Source: Neelides folsomi (Eukaryota > Arthropoda > Collembola > Neelipleona > Neelidae). Taken from it: a DNA stretch of 64,000 nucleotides. The stretch is from contig JAQGBZ010000007.1 of assembly GCA_034687125.1 (NCBI GenBank), positions 1 through 64,000 on the forward strand, written 5' to 3'. Under the pieces are notes generated by a model. The model worked only from the letters and a program-made list of their open reading frames with translations. It was not told the DNA's origin and ran no database searches. Below are positions 48,715 to 63,862 of the stretch, in pieces. The stretch's first letter is position 1; every line of letters starts with the position of its first letter. A program made the translations under genes and the position numbers.

Positions 48715-51183
48715 CTCCCAAGGAAGGAGTTTGCGTTTCAGCCTTTTTCGTCGGCGTCGAGACTTTTGTGGCCTCTTTCTGGGTGGCTCCATTTGAGACA
48801 TTTGGAACTTTGGCGGGTTGGGGTTCCTTCGGTGACGGCTTTTTCTCTTCTAAAGATTTGGACAAGGAAGTCCGAGGGAATTTTTCTGATGAGAAGTGGG
48901 GAGACGCGATTCCTGTGGTGGACGATTTGGAACTCGAAGCTTCGCCATCGAAATTCTCCTTCAGAGTCAGCTTCTTCACTTGGACCTCTGCGGAAAGGAG
49001 GACAAGAAAAAGGATCAAATTCTCCTTCAAACATTTAAACATCTCCAATTACACACAAACTCAACACTTCTCGACTCTGACAAATATGACAACAACATTT
49101 ACATATCTTCACAACTGTCACCAAGCTCATTATTTATTCTTAACCATTGTGTGGGAATGCTCTATGTACAGATATATATGACTACTACCTATATAAGTAC
49201 TTATGCTAATAGAATTACTAATACATAAATATAGTTAGTTTAGCTAAATATATCGTAACATGATATTAAATTTAGTCAAAACATCAAAAACTTAAAAGGA
49301 CTTTGGATCTTTTAGTTATTTTTTTATTGCTTTTGCATTATAAATATACATACCGTTATCATTCGAAAGAGAGCCCGGGCTCACTTTCGAGCATGGGCTT
49401 TCATTAAAAAATCCAGAAATATTGTTCATTTAAATTTATTTATTTGGTGAATTAACAAAATATTTAATTTTGGTCATTCATTATTGAATTAAATTTCGCT
49501 TTTAGATTAATAATTTTATATCCATACCTAATTCAAATTTTAGTTTCTCTATTCTCTGGCATGTTTTCGGTCAATACCAAATGCTCTACAGTTTTAGTTA
49601 TACATTAATTTTCAGAATATTTAATAGTATAGAGTTTTAAAGAAATGGTTTAGAAATTTTAGTACTTTTAAAGAAAGTTAATTAATAATTAAAATTTAGG
49701 TATTTAGAGACGTATTTAATTAATATATCGTAATTTTGAATAAATTTATGAGTAGAGGGGGTGGGCTTTCTTTCGAGCAGGGCTCTCTTTCGAACATGGG
49801 CTTTCTTTCGAACGATAACGGTATATTGGTATACAAATGAAATATACAAATTAAGATAGAAATTTACAGTCATTAAAAATTATTACTCATTTAAGATAAG
49901 AACTGCAGCATCTGCGTTAAATTAAATTCAAAAGCAGATATTCATTAAATGTTGGTCTCATATTTTTATAATAATTAATACATAGCTTTAAATGTATGCA
50001 GTGGGGTGTATAAATGGAGGGTTTAAAAGTATTGTTGAAAACTAAATTGAATGGATCCATTTTTGATTGGGCAAATGAATGAAAATTTTCTTTTATTTCA
50101 TTTTTATTTAAAAAATACATAAAGGGGAGAAAATTCGTTTGGGCACAATAGCTGTGATGGCATTCCTCTTGCGTGACTGGGTTTGTGATCATGAAAGCGT
50201 CAAGCCCCTGATGAAATATATTATTTATATTTCATTTCGATTCAAGATGTCTGATGATCATCCGCACGAGCTTTCGATTATTGGAAAATTACATGATTGT
50301 AATTATAAAGGTAGTCTTAAATTGGCCAGGAATTTTTCGAGTGGCTCCCTACAAGATACACTCTACATACATTCAAAGTGTGGGGAATAAAGGACATGTA
50401 ATAATTTACTTATTGCCAATTGCCTCGCATACCTTTGACATTTATTTCCTACTAACCCATAATATTAGTAACTATGACCAGTCTAGCCATTTTAATCTTT
50501 GAACTAACTAAATTCATTTATGAAAGTACTGTATTAATAAATACAATCTACTCTACTATAGGTAGGTATACAAATATACCTGTATAGTATATTGTCAAAA
50601 TAATTCTCATATTAAATAGGTATATAGGAGTTTCTTTGCTTTGCAATTACAGACCAAGATAAAGAAATTAATTTATTGATACCACGGAATCTAGCGTTGT
50701 CGATGATAGTAAGTCAATAATACCGACTTGTAAACATCATAATTACCTTATGATTATGAACCAACTCAAGTAATTAGAATTACCTCTTCATTTATTGGCA
50801 CAGGGAATTTAATAAAATTGACGAGAACACTAGCACTTGTAAAATCGTGAAATGTTGGGGTGCCGGTGTTTAAAACTAATTAATAATAAATTGTACTTTA
50901 AACCTAACATACTTTAACTTTTTTATATTTTAATATATTTTATCATATAAGGTGAAATCATGAAACCCTCCAAAAGCCACTTGTACTTTTTAGTTCTCAT
51001 TTCATTTTAAATAATTTAATAATTTTTAATACTAATTTGATATTTTGTATTTCGTATTTATGACTTTCTTATATGTGTTATAAAACTTATATATATATAG
51101 TGAAAGTATAAAATGGTTTAAAACTTACCGGGAGGTTTCGGTTTTTTCTTAAAGAACGGCATATCGAAGGCAAAACAGCGCAT
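48715..51183 (-). CDS. Probable 5' exons of the PKA catalytic subunit (extended N-terminus)
   Basis: Exon 51183-51129 (ATG at 51183 or in-frame at 51162) encodes MPFFKKKPKPP and ends at a GTAAGT donor in phase 1. Exon 48987-48715 (273 nt, preceded by a T/C-rich tract and CAG) starts and ends in phase 1 and encodes EVQVKKLTLKENF, then a Ser/Thr/Pro/Lys-rich stretch ending TPSLG. Its donor GTAAAT leads in phase to the PKA exon at 44712, giving [15 protein letters not shown]. The product would be about 438 aa, against about 350 for standard PKA-C, and would lack the usual MGN myristoylation start. The middle exon is symmetric and could be skipped. Evidence is phase, orientation and splice-site quality; it might be a separate gene. 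Confidence 0.6.
49351..49823. mobile_element. Non-autonomous TIR element (MITE-like), copy 1
   Basis: A 473-bp unit bounded by inverted repeats: left TACCGTTATCATTCGAAAGA..., right ending ...TTCGAACGATAACGGTA, matching at 24 of 26 positions. Inside the termini are 17-18 bp repeats of the form GGGCTYTCTTTCGARCA (about three in the right end, two in the left). The centre is plain AT-rich DNA with no transposase. It lies in the presumed first intron of PKA. TA at both ends fits a TA target duplication. Confidence 0.85.
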
Positions 51184-52124
51184 TACACAATAACCAGAAC
51201 AATTGGATATATATTATTTGATGTCCGGATAAATGACAATTTTTCTTAATAATGTTCACTGGAATGTTTGTCATTTGAAGGGGGGGTTGAGTCCACTCAT
51301 GGAAATTCATTTGAATCATTCCGAATCACTTTGGGAATCATCTTTCTCCTCCGAGCAACTTCATTGATTAACGTCAGTCAACCTTTCTATTTTCACCGAT
51401 TTCTCACTCGACTTGAGGTGAATTCCACCTGCTGAAATATTCAAAACCGATTGATGATAAGCTGATAGCAATTCCCCTTCGGGTTATCTTAGTCATTACA
51501 ATCATTAGCTTTTCTCACTCTTCATCTCTTTCATTCATCGAGAGATATTTAAATGTTATAAAATGTACTTCATGGCCATGGCTAATATAAGAACCTTCTA
51601 GATGTCCTGATTCTCTATTATCTCTATCTATAATTAAATTCCCTTGCGCTTTGAGATAATTTTCATAGATAATTAAAATGTTATGTAATTAAAATAGCAT
51701 GTACCGATAATTGACCATTTTCTGTCCGAATAATCGGGCGTTGATTTTTATAGTATACAATAGTATAGATACATACATATAATAATTTTTATAAATATTG
51801 TAATTTTATAATTTCATAAAAGCAATGTTAATTTATTAAAAGTATAATTTTGAACTGTTAAAATATAAATTAATAGGCAATCTTTTCTAAATTGTCTGAT
51901 TTTTAAAATTAACAAGAATTAGCTTTCTCATTGTATTTGTATTGTATGTACATACTATGGATTTACTGTTCCAACCGTTCCAATTTCCAGCCTACAAGCT
52001 TAGCATGTATGTACAAAATGTGCCTATGGTACTTCCTATATAGGTAGGTATACTCTACATATAATATTTTTCTAGGTAAGCAAGGTATATTTAATATTTT
52101 ACTTTCTACATACTTTACATACTA
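51184..52124. other. Upstream region of the presumed PKA first exon
   Basis: No gene supported. If the exon at 51183 is real, the promoter lies here. No specific motif claimed. Confidence 0.35.
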
Positions 52125-52212
52125 TACAGAGTGGGCCAAATATAGAGAACAGAGAGGTTTTTGAAGATATTATTAATTGGAAAAAACCTCACTATATTTG
52201 GCCCCCTCTGTA
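52125..52212. mobile_element. 88-bp hairpin element with mariner-like ends
   Basis: The left end reads TACAGAGTGGGCCAAATATA and the right end TATATTTGGCCCCCTCTGTA. They are inverted with a single clear mismatch, and GAGGTTTTT / AAAAAACCTC pair further in, leaving only a short centre. Flanking TA is present on both sides. Size, ends and TA flanks suit an internally deleted Tc1/mariner-type element. Confidence 0.65.
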
Positions 52213-54406
52213 TATACAGTTGGGGTATGTAATAAGATAAGTACTACTATTATATAAATATGAATGAATGAATGATACCTTTAAGTATCCAATATCTGCT
52301 TATTATAGTTTAGTGTAAAGAATATATATATATTACATGTACAAATGTTTTCATCTTTTCATGATAGTTTTAATAATCCGAGAAGAATTTTTAAAAGACC
52401 AAAATTAAATAATTTTTCCTCTGTCTATGCTATAGAGCGGAGCGTTTAATATTATGTGCAGAGGTAACAATACAATATAATATAAGGATTCAGTAATATA
52501 TTATAAAAGCCTGAAGAAGAATGCGTTTTAATATAGAGGGAAGCACATTTAGGTATGAGTACAATACATAGACTGTATCAAATAAGACATTTATTTCTGT
52601 TTAAATAAATAAATTTATATTATTACTTGACTGACGTTGAGTGAGGGAAGAATAAATCCTCATTAACTTCCAAATCCTACTTTGAAAAACAGAAATACTT
52701 TTTTTGAATACACTATTACTAATCGCCAAGACATTACTAAAATAAACATGTCAAAATATTATCCGCTTATAGAATTGTTAGGTTGGTCGTATATGTACCA
52801 TATGTATGTGTATAATATTTGAAAAGTACACAATATAATAATTACAGTATATTTTCATATTATGGATATGGCATTCTCTATCTATTGCTTATATTATGGT
52901 TTCTTAATGCTTGTCGTTGTGCCAATTGTACTTGTCAAGTTACAAAATATTTATAAAATGTTCAATATTCCACAAGCTCTTAATAAACGTTAATAGAGAA
53001 TTACCTTGGTTTTAAATTCGACAAGCGATGGAAGTGCAAATTAAAATTGAGAGTTCACACTTTAAATATTAGCATTATAACAATAGTCTTACTGTTGATG
53101 TCCGAATAAAAGTAATCTCAATTTATCGAGCACAATATTTTTTTAATATTTAACTTTTTAATAAATGGAATAATTAATACTGCAGGGCAATTTTAATAAA
53201 AAAGTTTTTTGAATTATTTGTCTTAGAGTACACATTTATGAAGAAAAGAATAAGTAGATATTTATATTCATCAACGTAAGATATTGAATTGAAAATGGGG
53301 GGACTCGTTGATCTAATAAGTGAGTGAATAAAAGTGCGGAGAGAAACGTCGCCGAGTTCCGAATCCACCGGTGAATAAAAGGAAAGAGAAATGGGATGAG
53401 AATGCCCGTGATGAGAATGCCCGTGATGGAGGGAATTAAGAAAGACAGTGGGATTCGGCGGGTCAAACCTAAAACAGCTCCTCTCGCTTTCCCCCGTCTG
53501 ACTCAAGTTCTTATTGATAACCCCGATGACGCGAGACGTTTGTTTCCCCAAACAACCAACACTTCCCAATAGATCACGAGTAGTTGATATATCTATCTAA
53601 ATAAATATATTTGGGTTTATTTATTTCTAATAATGTTAATAACTTCACCAACAACACTCACTCTCTCACAATCAGGTCCTCTTGGGAAGTCAATCTCGGG
53701 CCAGAGATTCACCGGTTATTTAATAGTTTGGAAACTTATCGCCTCCTCTCTCATATCCATTTGTAGGTTTCAGGCTCCAGTGGAAAATAAACCTCGTTGA
53801 ATGGAGGAACGCGAACCAACGTAGGTAATTCTTCCACACCTCTTTTCAAATCCACCTCACTCTGTGAGTGAATGAGGATTCACGGGGACTTGGAGAGACT
53901 CTACAATATTTCCCCAATTCTCCCTATGCATTAAACATGTGGATTTATGGATCCCCTCTTCCTGCTTATTAATTGTAGTTAACACTATTTGGCTCATGAT
54001 TTGGAACGTGTAATTGGGTATATCGGGGAAGGTGATTCTCTCAATCTTTTACCACATCATTTACAATCCGTCTTTCGTCTTTCCCCATTATTATAATAAG
54101 AGATCCTCATGTTGGACCAATGTGAGTATATTTACGAACACGAGCTTGCTATATTTATAATAACATCTATCAACCGGGTTGGTGAGACACATGGCCTCTG
54201 TATATGGGAAATTGGAAGCAAAGTGTAATGAAATTGAGAGCATCTTGGTTATTTCAGAGAGTATTTGGATTGAATGTGTTTAGGAATCAATATGACTTTT
54301 CAGGGAACGATATTGTATTTATGTATATCTTATATATACTAATAAATATATAACCATATTATGCTGTATTTATACAAATAGCTTGGTTACATGTAATTAA
54401 TATAAT
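52213..54406. other. Non-coding stretch with a GC-richer segment
   Basis: No gene supported. A direct repeat of the 15-bp unit GATGAGAATGCCCGT occurs twice at about 53396-53425. The segment 53.3-54.2 kb is relatively GC-rich and has overlapping chance frames on the minus strand; it may be regulatory. Confidence 0.4.
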
Positions 54407-54536
54407 ATACCTAATTCGGTAAAGAGCATATATTATACATCCCAGCATATCGTATTTCTCAATAGCATATTTCTCACATCTCAAAAACGTTTATTTGAGC
54501 GCCATATGAAGATAATAACAAAGGGTAGTTTCGAAC

Positions 54537-54708
54537 ATGGCTCCTCACAAATTCACAATTAGCGAAAGGACATTTATATTAAAAAGTTATTTAATTACTC
54601 GAAGTTATAACGAAACTAAAGTGCTTTTTAGGCGAAAATTTAACGGAAAAGCTCCCCCTCTGGAACATCAATATTTGAATTAGTTAAAAAATTCCACGAA
54701 ACAGGTAG
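54537..54708 (+). pseudogene. Transposase N-terminal fragment, frameshifted plus-strand copy
   Basis: Opens with MAPHKFTISERT and follows the minus-strand copy to the APP residues. A one-base deletion in the cytosine run near 54655 then breaks the frame. Just past the arm, another frame reads KTPHVLTDEKITK, resembling the linker after the first helix-turn-helix of such transposases, so this side retains slightly more of the ancestral gene. Confidence 0.7.
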
Positions 54709-54928
54709 GGAAGAAAACCCCCCATGTTTTAACTGACGAAAAGATTACAAAGTGATCTTACTGCATAATGGGTATTCTTTTGTACAAGGCCTTCGCTGCG
54801 CCCCAAAAGTCTGTTTTAGGAACACCGACACACATTCATTCATTCTAAACTATTCTCTAAACACTCACATATACTGGAAAAACATTTTTTAATCTGTTCA
54901 ATATTTTCAACACTATACTTACCTATAC

Positions 54929-55192
54929 TTATTCTTTCCCACATATACCCATTGTACCTTTTAAATTCTTGGATGACGTACGCTGTATGTTATATAGCTT
55001 CCCTTCTCGATTTTTAACACTACCTGTTTCGTGGAATTTTTTAACTATTTCAAATATTGATGTTCCAGAGGGGGGAGCTTTTCCGTTAAATTTTCGCCTA
55101 AAAAGCACTTTAGTTTCGTTATAACTTCGAGTAATTAAATAACTTTTTAATATAAATGTCCTTTCGCTAATTGTGAATTTGTGAGGAGCCAT
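54929..55192 (-). pseudogene. Transposase N-terminal fragment, open minus-strand copy
   Basis: An 87-codon frame: the first 57 or so residues are a helix-turn-helix domain (blocks FTISERTFILKSYLITRSY and IFEIVKKFHETGSVKN). It then runs into unrelated sequence and stops. A full transposase has several hundred residues with a DDE/D catalytic core, which is absent. Not expected to be functional. Confidence 0.75.
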
Positions 55193-55322
55193 GTTCGAAA
55201 CTACCCTTTGTTATTATCTTCATATGGCGCTCAAATAAACGTTTTTGAGATGTGAGAAATATGCTATTGAGAAATACGATATGCTGGGATGTATAATATA
55301 TGCTCTTTATCGAATTAGGTAT

Positions 55323-58300
55323 CAAATTGATCTTACTGTATGTAATATGCAGTAAGGACATGCATGTTATATATGCATAGCTTCATCATTAAGATCAATT
55401 TGAGTAAGAAAGGAGTTGAGGGTGTGAAAATGGGATTCGGAATGAAATTGCAAGACACATTTTAATGAGAATAGACCAACTTTTCTTTTATGATAATTGG
55501 AGGTCGGGGAGTGGATAGAGTTGTGCGGTGGGTTAATTCCACGAAATGTCAATGCATTTGGAATGGGCCAATGTGGGGTGATTAAATGCTCAACTCTTGG
55601 AGTAGGAAGACGTTCTTCGGAATACAACTAATGGTTCTAATAAGCGACTCAAAATGTGTTCTTTGCCGCCCCTCATTCTTCTGGAGGGCATCTTTTCAGC
55701 CAGGACAAAAGAAGCAAAGGATTCTGGTTGGATCGAGAATAAAGCTGTTCACATTTTCCTCGCGGAACAAACTCAGGTTTCAATTTGCACGCTTCTTCGC
55801 GACTTTGCTCCAACCTTACAATGAACATATTAGAGGCAAAAGGCTTTAATACTTTATATAACCAAGGCTTAGCCAACCATTATAATTCTAACTACCAGAT
55901 GAGTAAATGGAAGTTAATGTAAGTTAATGTGCATACCTTTTATATAAGTTAATGTGTTCCCGAGCTTACTTTACAATAATTAACGTTATAAGTCTTGTGC
56001 CGGTTAAGGGTGTATTGACATTTTTAAATGGTCATATGATTTTCTTCAAATATTACATGTAGTAAAATAATTAGCTAGTTTTAGTGTTATTTTGGTTTTT
56101 TAAACTCTTTCCATTTATATACACATTATTTAAAAAGTGAACATGGGAAGGTTTTTAGTCACTTTAACTTGGTAAAAGTCATAATGTTAGAAGGCTTATT
56201 ATATCCACCAATTCCAATTCCTTTAGCTCTCGAGTCTATTGTGAGGATAATTACATAATTAGAAGTGGAAGTACGAACCTCACCGAGCCCCAGCATCCGT
56301 ATGTATGTTATATTAAAACCCCTGTGTTTGTGCTAATTTCAAATTGACACTCTTCGCCCTTCTTAACAATTCAATGTTACTTTTCTCTCCCTCTAGCCTT
56401 GAGTTGGGAGAGCAAATGTAATGAGCTTTAACAATGGCCAAGTCTCGCCAGTCAACAACTCTTCACACGATCATCACAAATAATATTATACTAATTGCAT
56501 TCTCCTAAATTCTATTACGAGACCCCCAAGTTCCAGAATATATAAATTATTGAAATTCATCTCGGGCTTTTAGACCGAGCAAGAGTTTTCAATTAAAAGA
56601 TGCCTTTGGTGGCCGCAGTTCCCCGGGATTACCTATCGATCTCTATGTGACAATAGAGTGTAATCAACTTACACCTCTTCTTCAACCCCTCACACCATGC
56701 CCTATAAAACACACACTCATGAAATGGAAGGGTTAGATATAAAAGGAGAGGCAGAGTGCGTAATTAAATTCAAATTGTTTTGCAATTTAAATCGTGGTTC
56801 AAAATGAATTCCTTCTATACCTATGCAGATTTCTCCATCACTTGGAAGGATTCCTCTCTTGGAAGTTCCAAATGTATTGACAAGATATCAAATGGACAAT
56901 AAAAACAATATTCCTCATGGAGCTAAATAACTGAGGTCCTCGGCGGAGAATGAGACATTTCAACTTAATTACAGAATGCTTCCATCCATAAACATTAAAT
57001 GAGGAAATAAAGTTTTACGAGAAGTATCTTTGATTCTCAATTATCGAAGAATTTCCCTTTCCGCTCTCCAATTGTAGCCCTTAATATTGGTATACACCAC
57101 GCTTGATTAATTAATAAAATACTCGTGTATAATATACATATAGTTAATTGATATGAAATAAATGAATATTGAATTACTAAAAATTGGTTTATTGGGAAAT
57201 TATATTAGTTAATTTGGTATACATACCTACTCGATTGTATAAGTATAAACCAATGTAATTTTGTATAATATAATATTAGGTATATACATACATACTTTCT
57301 TACATATAGAAACAATATACAATATTCTTACTTTGCAAAAGATAAACCAAGAGATGTGGATGTTTATTAGTCACATATTGATACTTTTAAGATTTATACC
57401 TCATTTATTAATTAATATTAGTTAATACTGTAAGTATAAGGCAAAGAATGATTTCCATTTTGAACCAAAGCATTTCATTTTAAACAGAGTTTTGGTTTTT
57501 AATCAAATTGATATCAATTTAGGTTGAGATGTTGGCAAAGTAAAATTTGCAAGAGAGAGGAACTGCCAATATGATTGATTCAGAAGAGGAATTTAAAGGA
57601 AGAATAAATGAACCTATTTCGAATGAACCTCGTGTTTACCTTCAACTTGGAGCTTGGAAGAGTTCTCAAGACCGAGAAGAAACAAATTGGGAGGAGAGAA
57701 GTTAATCGGTTGTGGTGAGAACAGATTTCCAGATTTTTGTTCTTTTCCTTCGACTCCTCGAAGTGAGGTGAAACGGCACTGTTTTAAGTTGAACAAAGAG
57801 TCGGGTCCTCACAGGGGTGTATTTAATATGGTTGGGTGTATCGGGTTTTTTTCCATCGTTTCGAATCGAGTCTCGATATGGATTTGGAGAGGGAAGGGTT
57901 GAAGGAGTTCCTGGAGATATAACTAATTTGAACCCTCTCTCTCAACTTCTGAAACTTCCGAGTCCCAGCTCTCACCTGAGCCTAATTAGGGGCAGGTGAG
58001 TGAATAAGGTGATATTGTATCCCAGCACTGCCTCTCCATTCAAACGTTTCTTTAATGAGAATCTCCTGAGAGAGTTTCGAGCTTCTCTCACATCTCGTTC
58101 CTCTTCTATCTTTAGCTCGAGCCATTTTCCAATCATCTTCTCTCTATTTAATATTAATTATTCCAACCTAGTCTCTTCAAATGTGCGTATGCTAATTAAT
58201 CGCTCCCCTTTACAAATAAATATTTAGAAAAGTTTGGACAACTTGAAACCATTACTATTTAATATTGGTTATCTCAACGTGTATTTGGCACAGAGGCAAT

Positions 58301-58547
58301 CTAACCATATATAAACATATACCAATTGAGCCCATATATTACCTATAATATACATATTTAAGAGTATTAAAGGTGCCTTTGGAAAATCTGGAGGTTTATT
58401 AGTGCAGTTCACAAGTAGACAAATTATAATGCAAGTATACCTATTATAAATTTTAATTTATTATTTATACGTACTAATACTTTAACTAACTAGTGGGCTT
58501 ACATAAATACCTATGATAGTAATATCTTTGAATATCTAATATATAAG
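55323..58547. other. Non-coding stretch
   Basis: Chance frames at 55.37-55.88, 57.6-57.9 and 58.0-58.2 kb on either strand show no recognisable domain. The GC-richer 55.4-55.85 kb segment next to the foldback element might be decayed transposon sequence. Nothing else is supported. Confidence 0.35.
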
Positions 58548-58987
58548 TACCGCTTTGGCTCGAAAGATAGCCCGGGCTATCTTTTAAAAAATTGGGCCCT
58601 ACCCCCGGCTATCTATCAAGCCCGACTATCTTTTAAACACAGGCTATCTTAAAACCATTCAACTTTTATAAAAAACTTTTAAGATTTTATATTAACTAAT
58701 ATAGTGTTTCTTCCGTTTTCATACTTGTTTCGGATAAATATTGAATGTTTTAGATCTGTATTCACAGCTAAAACATTCAATACACTTGTGATAGTTTAAA
58801 AATTAGAGTCAAACAAACATTTTCATATACTACAAGTATTTATACCTACGTTGTATAGGAAAATGTTTATTTGACCCGGCTAACTTTTGAGACTCGGCTA
58901 TCATTTAAAATCTCACAATGAACCCCCGGCTATCTTTCGAGCCCGGCTATCTTTTAAGCACCGGCTATCTTTCAAGCCAAAGCGGTA
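58548..58987. mobile_element. Non-autonomous TIR element (MITE-like), copy 2
   Basis: A 440-bp unit with ends TACCGCTTTGGCTCGAAAGATA and the inverted TATCTTTCAAGCCAAAGCGGTA (21 of 22 paired; shown here as two families of ends, not joined). Several direct copies of a 17-18 bp motif CCGGCTATCTTTYRAGC sit next to each end (about four left, six right, some diverged). The middle is AT-rich with no coding frame. Architecture and the outer TACCG/CGGTA match the element at 49351-49823. Confidence 0.85.
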
Positions 58988-60702
58988 ATACATATAGATA
59001 AGTTTCTGCACTCAACTAATATTTATATAACTTATAAATACTAAAAGTACTTATATTGTATTTACTATGTGTAATGCATATGCAAATACATATATCTACA
59101 GATATATAAATAATATTTATAGTTATATTCACACATTAAAGAGCTGACAATGAGTGGTGGGGATATTTATAATAATCATATGAAAATATAATGCGAACCA
59201 AATTATGCCTCTTCAATAGTAATAAGCAATAACATTAACTAACACTAACTTTAAGTGATGGTTTTGGTTTATCTATTTAACTGAGGGTAAGTATGTAATT
59301 GTAGTTCTAAGTATATGAGACCATCCCATGGACACACCATGGAAGTAAAGCGGGACTCCGGAGGTGGATCCTTCTTTTTCTATACCTCTTATCTATTTAC
59401 ATGTTCGTATAATTAGATACGTGTGATATCATCTCCGACCTCATCATCACACCATAATCAATTCATCTTCCTTTGAATACAAAATTAAATAACATTTGAT
59501 TAGCGGCTTAATGAATTTGCTCTTCTTCTTCCTCTCCGACAACGTGAAACAACATTGGGAGTGTAATATTTACCAATATACGAAATAAATTTAAGTAAAA
59601 TTTTAAAAGATAAATGTTATTGAAATTGAATAAGATAAATGTTTATGACATTTTATTGTTTTATTATTCATTCATGGATAAATTAGTTAATGCACTGATT
59701 AATATGAAATTTAAAAAAAATCGATTAATTAAGCATGAGATGATGAGAGTATATACTATAGAGTGTTTGTATTGTATATACTTAAATCTTATATGTATAG
59801 TATTATTGCATTATTAATTGATAAGCAAAGCAAAATTTACTTTTATATTAATTACACCTTGGAACTGATATTTAAATGTGAAAATAATAATAATAATAAA
59901 AACAGGCATGGCTCAAGTAAATATCGAACTACATAAACATATTAGATGTTTGTTAATGCATATAAGTTAATTTCTGGTTTAGAGTAATATAAATACAAAT
60001 GTAGCAGGTGCTCAACGAAACCTCACCAACCTATAACTCTGGTTTTAAAATTATAATCATATGAGTGGAAAATGGAGATAAAATTATAAAGTAGAAGTTT
60101 AAACATGAGATGTGAACGTTTATAGGATGGCAAAAGGCTATTCCATGTGGTTAAACTTTTATGCACAATAATTTAGGAAAGTAGTACACCTGAATAAATA
60201 AAATATTGGGGGAGCGAATATATACCATCACATACCAAAACCATATAGGAGTTGTGCGGTGAATTTGAATGTATCTCCAAAGCTCTTTTGCAATTTCTCT
60301 TTTTCACTTTAAGGAATAATTTAACAGATTTTAAACCAAGGATATTAAATAAATTACAACTTTAAAATTTCCATTATTAAATATTATGGTTTTATATACC
60401 TATATTAAATATCACCAGTAATGTGCTCTACTATTTACAATAAATAAATCTAAACGATAAATATCTGTACCTTATTAAACGTCCATTATTAACCCCCTAC
60501 CATACTCATTGTAAGTATGGTAAAATAAGAGTTTATTTAATATAGAATAAAGTAATTAAGATTTATAAGATTAATAATTATATATGATGGCTTATTGATT
60601 GATTGTTCCAAAGAACTGAAGTTGAAGTATTATGCTTTTATGATTAAACAAGAACAATACATATGGTGAATGATTTCCCAAAGTTTTGTTCTTCATTTCC
60701 CA
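58988..60702. other. Intergenic, downstream of KMO
   Basis: AT-rich, no supported gene. Short AAT runs occur near 59.88 kb. Confidence 0.4.
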
Positions 60703-60708
60703 TTTATT
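60703..60708 (-). terminator. KMO polyadenylation signal
   Basis: AATAAA on the minus strand, 66 nt past the KMO stop codon. Confidence 0.55.
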
Positions 60709-60773
60709 GAATTCCAGGATTTTTAGTGTGCAAAGTGTGCCTTTGATAAAGGTCATCTGGAGGAATTTGATCA

Positions 60774-63862
<3,089 letters not shown>

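Larger units (their letters stand above)
54407..55322. mobile_element. Foldback element made of two head-to-head transposase fragments
   Basis: Two arms of about 302 bp (54407-54708 and 55020-55322) are near-identical inverted copies around 311 bp. The ends read ATACCTAATTCG...CGAATTAGGTAT, with TA at the edge. Each arm encodes the N-terminal helix-turn-helix domain of a mariner/Tc1-like transposase (DUF4817 type; ATGs at 54537 plus and 55192 minus, starting MAPHKFTISERTFILKSYL). The minus copy stays open for 87 codons. The plus copy has one C fewer in a C run (5 against 6), which shifts its frame. No DDE catalytic domain is present, so the element is dead or non-autonomous. Confidence 0.85.

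Noticed and set aside
53174-53569. 131-codon minus-strand frame with HHGHSHHGHSH
   Set aside because: The His/Gly/Ser motif comes from a 15-bp direct repeat, not from a histidine-rich protein. No homologue or splice context is recognised.
55586-55876. Open frames on both strands next to the foldback element
   Set aside because: Considered as a transposase remainder, but no DDE-type or helix-turn-helix residues are visible in any frame.
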